Shown piece by piece: positions 32,501 to 36,657 of a stretch of 36,657 bases of DNA (its first letter is position 1; each line of letters starts with the position of its first letter). This DNA is from a virus. The notes below the pieces were generated by a model. The model did no database searches. It worked only from the letters and a program-made list of their open reading frames with translations, and was not told where the DNA came from. The stretch covers positions 1 to 36,657 of IMG/VR virus record IMGVR_UViG_3300021376_000164. One strand, given 5' to 3'. The position numbers and the translations under genes were made by a program.

Positions 32501-32699
32501 CGAAACAACGGCAGTTGATGTCTATGCAGTGAACTTGCGCGTCTTCAATTCATCGACGGTCCAAAAGTTTCGCGTCGATAACGCGACAGGCGAATTGTAT
32601 GTAGATTCCACTAAGGTCGTGTCGACGCGCTATAGCACTACGCCCACGACGCTCAACGAAGTTATCTCTGCACTGCAGCACCACGGTCTTGTCCCATAA
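29544..32699 (+). CDS. tail tip attachment protein (gpJ-like)
   Basis: 1051 residues. N-terminal hydrophobic region ATATFIVKSIAVIGASMATS leads to a hub domain with SLGSRGQMIRSPIASRQIIY and GRSKVAGAIVYLSTTG, typical of J-like proteins; GKWTSDHKLTGIACIYVRLK follows. From about 490 there are fibronectin-III-like domains (APSIPTSLTANIGTGKAVSL then DWDDVTAADLSEYGVYRNTT). C-terminal part (NISVTGGTVNSVTMNAVSIT) shares wording with fibre repeats. Forms the central tip and probably contacts a receptor. Confidence 0.83.
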   Translation: MPTLLAQAAASLVSAFKVVGITVSTATATFIVKSIAVIGASMATSKLLAPKMPSMADSLGSRGQMIRSPIASRQIIYGRSKVAGAIVYLSTTGAKNEYLHMVLAIAGHEVEELGDVYFNEDLALSGAGDGSATGKYAGYADIYKKLGASGQTAFSTLVNDTASLTDGKWTSDHKLTGIACIYVRLKWNTEVFVGGIPNVTVIVKGKKVYDPRTATTAYSTNSALCLRDYLTSSLGMAMASTEIDDTACTVAANVCDEQVQILPVSPTTYENRYETNGVISTSESPDAAIAKLLSAMAGLTAYSSGQMVMYAGIYQIPTISLSEKHFVGPLSVTTRTSARDRVNTVKGVYVSEENQWQPSDFPVITSPTYVTQDNSIKYTRDVSLPFTISPSCAQRLAVIELRRARQEIVLNARFRLEAMQLRAGETVMISNTKLGWTNKVFEVMEWRFVADGQPPQLAVDMTLREIDSTVYSWTVSDEIAVADAPNTTLPNPFTVSAPTSLSLVADGTTQQYQADGTALPRIKVSWSAPSEEFVQSGGFVGIEYKETTATTYLTWARVPGDQTLEFISSDVRIGTGYNVRIYGESYFKVSSSYVNGVVTVQKDTVAPSIPTSLTANIGTGKAVSLDWDDVTAADLSEYGVYRNTTGVTPASAASDKIAETRSSRFFDAEVTVGTTYYYWVNAYDRLENVSDFSNLAFARPLGVTASPDLTPPSTPSAPTFQSERTYLASDGTALAAIVLTVPAVPSGGVALDVLSRVSGADGYKVEGQIDNAAASAFEVDDLTPGVSYDFACRGVNASGIYSALSTALTRTAPGSTTAPAAPTNVSITSTGIIPEYFPASQVLLFGTRVRWDASTETDFSYYEAKVVGTNDPNSTSYNWTPGPTGGLLQTRENEAYFYNPLLNAGYVYVRSVNRAKVASTWVFGGNANSAADTGYTSLGKQESSNISVTGGTVNSVTMNAVSITAAKVKVPITVSVTQQVRGFEANETTAVDVYAVNLRVFNSSTVQKFRVDNATGELYVDSTKVVSTRYSTTPTTLNEVISALQHHGLVP

Positions 32700-32702
32700 G
32701 TC

Positions 32703-33047
32703 ATGGCACTGAAACTAAGCATCACCCTTCAGAACGGCGCGTCTGGCGATTATCTGCGGCTCGTCAATGTCGAGTGGGATCGCAACCTCAACAGCGCACT
32801 GGCGTACCTCGCGCTGTATCTAAACAAGGCACAGGCCGACGCAGCGCCGGCGCATCCGCTCGCACTGGTCGCGCAGATCAATGTTCGCGCTCCGGTGTTT
32901 CATCAGCACCTCAGCAATGCTGCTTTGGCCGCAACAAACCACAACTTGCTCGCTCAGATCTACGAGATCGCAAAGACGCAGCCAGGATGTGTGCGCATAA
33001 TCAATAGCGTGAGCGTGCCTGACTTGGCGCAGGCCGAGGATGTCTAA
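32703..33047 (+). CDS. hypothetical protein downstream of the tail tip (114 aa)
   Basis: 114 residues, ATG 32703 three bases after the J-like stop. Ala-rich helical centre (LNSALAYLALYLNKAQADAA) and mixed strands; no motif recognised. Overlaps the phosphoesterase gene by eight bases, so likely the last tail-operon gene or a tail accessory protein. Confidence 0.5.
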   Translation: MALKLSITLQNGASGDYLRLVNVEWDRNLNSALAYLALYLNKAQADAAPAHPLALVAQINVRAPVFHQHLSNAALAATNHNLLAQIYEIAKTQPGCVRIINSVSVPDLAQAEDV

Positions 33048-33783
33048 GGCACGTCGCTTCGTCGTCGCGTCGGACAATCACGGCGATCAGTACGACCCGG
33101 AGACGTTCGCGGCGCTAAAAGCATTCCTCGCCGACTTCAAGCCGGACCTGCGTATCCACGCGGGTGATGCGTTTGACTTTCGCAATCTGCGCAGGGGTGC
33201 GTCGGACGATGAGAAAGCGCACTCACTCGAAGACGACTGGGAAGCTGGCGTTGAGTTGCTCCGCACGTTCTTCGACGGCGGCAAAGAGAACCATTTCCTG
33301 CGCGGCAATCACGACGAACGACTGTGGCGATTCGCTGAGTCCTCGACCGGACTGATTCGCGATTACGCGCGCGACGGGATCAAGCGGGTCGAGGCTGTAG
33401 TGAGGCGGTGCCGCGCCAAGATGCTGCCGTACGATTCGCGACATGGCGTGCTCCAGCTCGGCCATCTCCGCATCATTCACGGCTTCTACGCAGGCGTGAA
33501 CGCGGCGCGTCGACACGGTCTAGCCTACGGAAATTGCCTTTACGGTCACACTCACGCGACCGACTCTGCGCCGGTTGAGTGCGTCAACGGACCGGCTGAG
33601 GCGCGCGGGATTGGCTGCTGCTGCAAAATCGACATGCCGTACAATTCTCAGTACGTGGCGAAACTGCGGCACGACAATGCGTGGTGCTATGGTGTGCTAT
33701 TTGATAACGGAACGTATCAGCTTTTTCAGACGAAGAAAATTCAGGGACGTTTTTATGCTGCGGAAGAAATCAAAGCCTATTGA
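33040..33783 (+). CDS. calcineurin-like metallophosphoesterase
   Basis: 247 residues. All metal-binding blocks are present in order: FVVASDNHGDQ (D12, H14), HAGDAFDF (D43), RGNHDERLW (N90-H91-D92), IIHGFYAG (H147) and LYGHTHATD (H170, H172). Family members hydrolyse phosphodiesters in nucleic acids or nucleotides. Together with the RuvC-like and PD-(D/E)XK genes it may process DNA or nucleotides, for example cyclic-nucleotide defence signals; the substrate cannot be read here. It lies among late genes. Confidence 0.85.
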   Translation: MSKARRFVVASDNHGDQYDPETFAALKAFLADFKPDLRIHAGDAFDFRNLRRGASDDEKAHSLEDDWEAGVELLRTFFDGGKENHFLRGNHDERLWRFAESSTGLIRDYARDGIKRVEAVVRRCRAKMLPYDSRHGVLQLGHLRIIHGFYAGVNAARRHGLAYGNCLYGHTHATDSAPVECVNGPAEARGIGCCCKIDMPYNSQYVAKLRHDNAWCYGVLFDNGTYQLFQTKKIQGRFYAAEEIKAY

Positions 33784-34009
33784 AGGATGGGCGGCAGCAA
33801 TTGAGGCCGCGATGCGCGACAAGGAGCAGCGGCCATCCGGCGAGGGCTGGAGGACGTCGCACGAACTGCGCGAGGATTTAGGGGTGGGCCGGGCAAAGTT
33901 TTATGCAACGTTGCGCGTGATGCGCGAGGCCGGACGACTCGAGCACTTCTCCGGTCTGGTGCTGATCGACGCCAAACTGTCCCGGTGCGAGTGGTATCGG
34001 CTGCGCTGA
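33755..34009 (+). CDS. small winged-helix DNA-binding protein
   Basis: 84 residues from ATG 33755, overlapping the phosphoesterase by 29 bases, with AGGGA upstream. After a basic N-terminus (MLRKKSKPIEGW) comes a helix-turn-helix: WRTSHELREDLGVGRAKFYA then TLRVMREAGRLEHFSGLVL, a winged-helix layout. Possibly a regulator of late or right-end genes. Confidence 0.6.
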   Translation: MLRKKSKPIEGWAAAIEAAMRDKEQRPSGEGWRTSHELREDLGVGRAKFYATLRVMREAGRLEHFSGLVLIDAKLSRCEWYRLR

Positions 34010-34011
34010 CA

Positions 34012-34215
34012 ATGGACCGCCCGCCGCAATTTGCTTTAGGCGATCTTGTCCGCTCCCGGGTAGACCCGTCTTGTGGGTATGTCGTGATTGGCCACGTCTA
34101 CCGCCGCACTACGATTGATTACTTGGTCGCAGACCCGCACGGTGCTGAAGAGGTGCGAGGCGAGCTAGAGCTAGAGCAGGGCGAGCGACTCCGCGACCCA
34201 ATCAGCGCGGATTGA
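34012..34215 (+). CDS. small hypothetical protein (67 aa, beta-barrel-like)
   Basis: ATG 34012 two bases after the previous stop. FALGDLVRSRVDPSCGYVVI and GHVYRRTTIDYLVADPHG form alternating strands like a KOW/Tudor or SH3-like small barrel; an acidic C-terminal stretch follows. No family assigned. Confidence 0.5.
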   Translation: MDRPPQFALGDLVRSRVDPSCGYVVIGHVYRRTTIDYLVADPHGAEEVRGELELEQGERLRDPISAD

Positions 34216-34349
34216 TATGAGCTAAGTCATTGGTGATGCGCATCTAGCGCAACAGCGGATAAATTCCGCAAATTTCCGCTTGCGCCGGTGGGGTGGCTCT
34301 GCATTGTAGTCGGTACACAACCCATCAACAACACACACAGCTAAGACCC
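34216..34349. promoter_or_regulatory. 134-base gap with palindrome, hairpin and AT-rich repeats
   Basis: No gene seen. Contains a perfect 10-bp palindrome GATGCGCATC (34235-34244), a hairpin GCGGA-TAAAT-TCCGC (34255-34269) and a near-direct repeat AAATTCCGC / AAATTTCCGC (34261-34269 and 34270-34279). It then becomes CA-rich up to the next ATG. This is the largest intergenic space and the best candidate for an operator-promoter of the right-end genes; no convincing -35/-10 pair was found. Confidence 0.45.
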
Positions 34350-34631
34350 ATGAATAACAAGATCCTCGCCAGCTACGACACCGCCGACCGTCGCGACTGC
34401 GTCAACAGCGGTTACACCTACACGCTGTACGCCGACGGTCGCGTTGCCGCCACAAGTTTCGCGCGGTGGCAGGGCAGCCGGACCGACGAGCGTTTTGTCT
34501 CGCCGCCCAATTATCTCGATGTCGTTAACATCGGCACTAACGCCGACGCCGAGGCCGCGCTGGTCGCAGCTACACGCGACGTTGACCCGACCCAATGGCG
34601 CCAGGTCCGTCGCGGATGGATTGTGCGCTAA
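34350..34631 (+). CDS. small hypothetical protein (93 aa)
   Basis: ATG 34350 is chosen because protein-like sequence starts there (MNNKILASYDTADRRDCVNS then GYTYTLYADGRVAATSFARW). Beta-rich, with one Cys; C-terminal ATRDVDPTQWRQVRRGWIVR. The leader before it (34310-34349) is rich in C and A with no ribosome site. Resembles short phage proteins of unknown role; no family assigned. Confidence 0.55.
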   Translation: MNNKILASYDTADRRDCVNSGYTYTLYADGRVAATSFARWQGSRTDERFVSPPNYLDVVNIGTNADAEAALVAATRDVDPTQWRQVRRGWIVR

Positions 34632-34635
34632 GCCC

Positions 34636-34647
34636 CACCCAACCCAC
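34636..34647 (+). repeat. CACCCAACCCAC, copy 1, before the 69-aa gene
   Basis: Twelve-base repeat identical to one at 34964-34975; both lie in the leader of a small right-end gene. Followed by the 8-bp palindrome CCCTAGGG (34653-34660). Confidence 0.6.
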
Positions 34648-34695
34648 TATCTCCCTAGGGGTTCTTAACAAACGCAAACAAAACACGATAAAGAC

Positions 34696-34905
34696 ATGAA
34701 CATGATCACGAACACGAACACCTCCACCGCCCGGATCCGCTACGCGACCACGAAAGCGATACCCGTTGGTTACAACTACGCCCGCGCGATGCCCAACGCC
34801 ACCTTCCCGAAGTGGTTTGAGGCGGCGCGAAAGTGGTCGACTGCCACGCACCAATTGCACCGCGATAAGTCGGGCGCGGTGCTATGGGCGTCGTCGTTGG
34901 GATAG
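34696..34905 (+). CDS. small hypothetical protein (69 aa)
   Basis: ATG 34696, in a gap otherwise free of genes, preceded by an A/C-rich leader (34670-34695) without ribosome site. Thr/Asn-rich N-terminus (NMITNTNTSTARIRYATTKA), then aromatic and basic residues (FPKWFEAARKWSTATHQLHR). No family recognised. Confidence 0.45.
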   Translation: MNMITNTNTSTARIRYATTKAIPVGYNYARAMPNATFPKWFEAARKWSTATHQLHRDKSGAVLWASSLG

Positions 34906-34963
34906 GTTGGCGCGCGATTTACATCCCTTAACATTGGCTATGCCCTAGACACCGTGAGACCCA

Positions 34964-34975
34964 CACCCAACCCAC
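34964..34975 (+). repeat. CACCCAACCCAC, copy 2, before the 70-aa gene
   Basis: Second identical copy of the 12-base repeat at 34636-34647, ending eight bases before ATG 34983. A shorter relative, ACACAACCCA, lies at about 34314-34323 before the 93-aa gene. Confidence 0.6.
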
Positions 34976-34982
34976 ACCTACA

Positions 34983-35195
34983 ATGATTGCCATACACTAC
35001 CACAGCGAGAAATTGATCCAGCGCACCGCCAGCGGCGCCGCCTGCTATCGCGCCAAATGGCACGAGGCTCCCCTGCCTCAGTTCAGCGCCGCGCTCGCCG
35101 GCACGCAGAATCGTCGCGGCACCACGCTGGTCTGGGTCAAGCCGAACGAGACATTCGCCGACGCCGTGGCCCGCCGCGCTACGGAGAAGTGCTAA
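34983..35195 (+). CDS. small hypothetical protein (70 aa)
   Basis: ATG 34983 after a C/A-rich leader. IAIHYHSEKLIQRTASGAAC then YRAKWHEAPLPQFSAALAGT; ends one base before the endolysin ATG, so it may share its transcript. No family recognised. Confidence 0.5.
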   Translation: MIAIHYHSEKLIQRTASGAACYRAKWHEAPLPQFSAALAGTQNRRGTTLVWVKPNETFADAVARRATEKC

Positions 35196-35196
35196 A

Positions 35197-35580
35197 ATGC
35201 GCTTACTCCTCCTCACCGTGGCCCTCGCCGCCACGTCCTACGCAGCGCCGCCCGAAGCGTTTTGGCGCGCACTGCACCACGTCGAATCGTCCGGTCGCCG
35301 TGGCGGCCTGATCCTCGGCGATGAAGGCCGCAGCCGTGGACCACTACAGATCATGCGCGGCTATCATGCCGACTCGCGCGTGGCCGGTGCTTACGAGCAG
35401 GTTGACGACTTGGCCTACTCGCGGCGTGTCGTGACTGCCTATCTGAAACGCTACGCTCCGAAGGCTTGGGCGGAGGGCGACGTCGAGACGCTGGCTCGCG
35501 TCCACAACGGCGGGCCTCGCGGTGCTAGCAAGCCGCAGACCAAGGCCTACGCAGCGCGCGTGCGGAGGGCGATGCAATGA
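35197..35580 (+). CDS. secreted endolysin (lysozyme/transglycosylase-like)
   Basis: 127 residues. N-terminus MRLLLLTVALAATSYA is a Sec-type signal peptide (basic residue, Leu-rich core, AxA-like end before APPE), so export of the enzyme may not require a holin pore. FWRALHHVESSGRRGG puts E30 in the catalytic-helix position of lysozyme-like transglycosylases; DEGRSRGPLQIMRGY corresponds to the substrate loop, and AYLKRYAPKAWAEGDVETLA with RVHNGGPRGASKP completes the fold as in phage transglycosylases. Degrades murein at lysis. Overlaps the next gene (ATGA). Confidence 0.78.
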   Translation: MRLLLLTVALAATSYAAPPEAFWRALHHVESSGRRGGLILGDEGRSRGPLQIMRGYHADSRVAGAYEQVDDLAYSRRVVTAYLKRYAPKAWAEGDVETLARVHNGGPRGASKPQTKAYAARVRRAMQ

Positions 35581-35756
35581 GCCGTACGCCAGCACGACCG
35601 GGACGCAAGCCGTCGCCAGTCGGCGTCAAGGTCATGATCCCTTGGCGTGTCTCGCCTCGCCTCGTCGAGCGCCTGCGCTGGCAGGCGGCAAAGCAAGGTC
35701 TGCAACCATCTGAAGTTCTTTCCCGAATTATTGAACGCAATGCACCTCCCGTCTAA
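35577..35756 (+). CDS. ribbon-helix-helix protein 1 (59 aa)
   Basis: ATG 35577 overlaps the endolysin stop. After a basic Pro-rich arm (MSRTPARPGRKPSPVG) the strand VKVMIPWRVSP and helices RLVERLRWQAAKQG and QPSEVLSRIIERN give the strand-helix-helix order of Arc/CopG-type dimeric DNA-binding proteins. Its last five codons and stop lie in the first copy of a 22-bp tandem duplication. Probable transcription regulator. Confidence 0.65.
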   Translation: MSRTPARPGRKPSPVGVKVMIPWRVSPRLVERLRWQAAKQGLQPSEVLSRIIERNAPPV

Positions 35757-35778
35757 ACGCAATGTACCTCCCGTCTAA
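35735..35778 (+). repeat. 22-bp tandem duplication at a gene junction
   Basis: ACGCAATGCACCTCCCGTCT plus AA (35735-35756) is directly followed by the same 22 bases with one change, C to T (35757-35778). Copy 1 holds the end and stop of the first ribbon-helix-helix gene; copy 2 holds the start of the second, read in another frame because 22 is not a multiple of three. Confidence 0.9.
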
Positions 35779-35908
35779 AGTAAAGGTCTCGGTCGTCCTC
35801 ACGACCGACCAAGTCAACGCGCTGCGCAACATCGCCGTCCAGCGCCAATTGAGTCTATCCGACGTCGTCCGCGAGGCGGTGCGCCTGATGCTCGACACGC
35901 CTCGGTGA
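35762..35908 (+). CDS. ribbon-helix-helix protein 2 (48 aa)
   Basis: ATG 35762 lies within the second copy of the 22-bp duplication, five bases after the stop of the first RHH gene. Strand KVKVSVVLTTDQVNAL, helix RNIAVQRQLS and helix LSDVVREAVRLMLD: a minimal Arc/CopG fold. No ribosome site, so translation may depend on coupling. Its stop overlaps the GTG of the next frame. Likely a paralogue of, or partner for, RHH protein 1. Confidence 0.65.
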   Translation: MYLPSKVKVSVVLTTDQVNALRNIAVQRQLSLSDVVREAVRLMLDTPR

Positions 35909-36264
35909 ATGCGCTCACGATCTGCGCAACGATCCTTGGCGGGCTGAGTCTCGTCTGTTCGGTCGTCGTTCTCGTATTTGCACATCGCCAGTATCGGCGC
36001 TGGCGCAAACGTCGGTTTTACCTCTACGCGAATCGCACAAATGTCACTACACGTCACGGGTCACGAAGCAGCGAGCTGTGTCCGGTTCCTAGAAAAAGCG
36101 TTTTTGAAGTGGGAGCGCGAGCAGTCGAGGCGCGTCGCGCTTTCGGCCAGCCAAGCACCAAAGACCAAGGAGCAGCCGCACGGCAAGCCGACAAAGCGCA
36201 AGCCGGGAACCGTGCAGCGCGTATGGACACCCGACCAGATCGCAGCCATCACGAGGGCAATTGA
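35905..36264 (+). CDS. possible membrane protein overlapping the next gene (119 aa)
   Basis: GTG 35905 overlaps the previous stop (GTGA). N-terminus ALTICATILGGLSLVCSVVV then LVFAHRQYRRWRKRRF: one membrane helix followed by a strongly basic stop-transfer, convincing as a small inner-membrane protein (spanin- or Rz-like topology possible). The frame stays open to 36264, but from about residue 46 it overlaps the HTH gene and reads as low-complexity, so only the first part may matter, or the two genes truly overlap by 224 bases. Confidence 0.45.
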   Translation: MNALTICATILGGLSLVCSVVVLVFAHRQYRRWRKRRFYLYANRTNVTTRHGSRSSELCPVPRKSVFEVGARAVEARRAFGQPSTKDQGAAARQADKAQAGNRAARMDTRPDRSHHEGN

Positions 36265-36424
36265 AACGAAGCAGACGACGCGCAGCCTTTCTGCTGAACT
36301 TGGAATTCCCTACGGCACTTTATGGACCAAGCGGACGCAGCTCGAACACTCTTTCAGACTCTCACGCCTGAGCGATGCGACCAGCTCATCCGAGCAGCGC
36401 GTCGACGTGCCGCATACAGATTAG
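36041..36424 (+). CDS. helix-turn-helix protein (127 aa)
   Basis: Of the in-frame starts, ATG 36041 gives sensible protein (MSLHVTGHEAASCVRFLEKA). A Lys/Pro-rich linker (QAPKTKEQPHGKPTKRKPG) separates it from a C-terminal helix-turn-helix: WTPDQIAAITRAIETKQTTR and SLSAELGIPYGTLWTKRTQL, resembling Psq/homeodomain-like DNA binders. Probably a regulator or packaging-related DNA binder. Upstream part overlaps the membrane protein frame. Confidence 0.6.
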   Translation: MSLHVTGHEAASCVRFLEKAFLKWEREQSRRVALSASQAPKTKEQPHGKPTKRKPGTVQRVWTPDQIAAITRAIETKQTTRSLSAELGIPYGTLWTKRTQLEHSFRLSRLSDATSSSEQRVDVPHTD

Positions 36425-36444
36425 CACGTCTTCAACTTTCCGTT

Positions 36445-36657
36445 ATGGAACACAATAACACAACCACCGCAGAGCAAGTTCGCGTTCTCCTCGCTCCGGT
36501 CATGAGTCAGCTCAAGAGCGCTCTTCCCGGTGCGAGTCACCACTCGGTCACCGTTGCATACTGGGGCGACCACAAGGTCTTCTTCGGCGTCGGAATCGCC
36601 GCTGGCCAGGAACATCTGGCCAGCACTTACTGCGACACGCCAGCCGAAGCTATCGAA
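36445..36657 (+). CDS. partial hypothetical protein at the right edge
   Basis: ATG 36445 opens a frame with no stop before the window ends (71 codons): MEHNNTTTAEQVRVLLAPVM then SHHSVTVAYWGDHKVFFGVG and HLASTYCDTPAEAIE. If the ends of the window are joined it gains one Arg codon and stops at TGA 4-6, a 72-residue protein ending five bases ahead of the first gene's ribosome site. Alpha-beta appearance; no family recognised. Confidence 0.55.
   Translation, partial: MEHNNTTTAEQVRVLLAPVMSQLKSALPGASHHSVTVAYWGDHKVFFGVGIAAGQEHLASTYCDTPAEAIE

Noticed and set aside
34280-34308. TTGCGC, 17 bases, ATTGTA as a promoter for the right-end genes
   Set aside because: The -10 match to TATAAT is very poor; I leave the gap as a regulatory candidate without a promoter call.
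1-36657. tRNA genes, integrase, excisionase, CI-like repressor, attachment sites
   Set aside because: I looked for tRNA-like cloverleaf sequences, tyrosine/serine recombinase motifs and a divergent repressor region and saw none; a tRNA search program would be needed to exclude a tRNA firmly.

Overview
The window looks like an almost complete, probably circularly mapping, genome of a tailed double-stranded DNA phage with a long non-contractile (siphovirus-type) tail. Every gene I can support reads on the + strand, genes are tightly packed (many ATGA/GTGA stop-start overlaps, largest gap about 134 bases), and the order is a phage order. No integrase, excisionase or CI-type repressor is visible, so a virulent lifestyle is likely but not proven. 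The last reading frame runs off the right edge and, if the ends are joined, stops at bases 4-6, just ahead of the first gene's ribosome binding site. The host is probably a Gram-negative bacterium (endolysin with a Sec-like signal peptide, lambda-like GpA terminase and tail-tip genes); I cannot name it.

Layout. 28-4841: early/replication block with strong Shine-Dalgarno sites: RuvC-like resolvase, small proteins, a C5-like DNA methyltransferase entered through a 7-codon leader ORF, a PD-(D/E)XK-type nuclease, a replication initiator-like protein carrying a polypurine candidate origin, and a DnaC-like helicase loader. 4888-6084: ParB-domain/DNA methyltransferase fusion, preceded by a cluster of TTGCAA palindromes. 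6081-11041: terminase small and large subunits, gpW-like protein, extended portal. 11044-17324: a host-recognition and decoration island sitting between portal and protease: repeat-rich fibre, seven-bladed RCC1 propeller, sulfotransferase/glycosyltransferase fusion, tail-fibre assembly chaperone. 17351-17979: two small membrane proteins (holin candidates). 18002-20281: prohead protease/scaffold, decoration protein, major capsid protein, then a very strong intrinsic terminator. 20363-24070: a second glycan cassette (GT2-TPR-GT2, SAM methyltransferase, GT2-like, GT9-like). 24073-33047: connector and tail genes, including a textbook -1 frameshift in the tail assembly chaperone, tape measure, distal tail proteins, NlpC/P60-like protein and a J-like tail tip protein. 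33040-36657: metallophosphoesterase, small DNA-binding proteins, three orphan small genes with CA-rich leaders, endolysin, two ribbon-helix-helix proteins separated by a 22-bp tandem duplication, and a final partial gene.

The most distinctive content is the combination of two glycan-modification islands (five enzymes, at least seven catalytic domains) embedded in the head/tail module next to a Ser/Thr/Gly-rich fibre and an RCC1 propeller. My inference is that they decorate virion proteins or remodel the host surface. All functions are from motif reading by eye; no database search was run.
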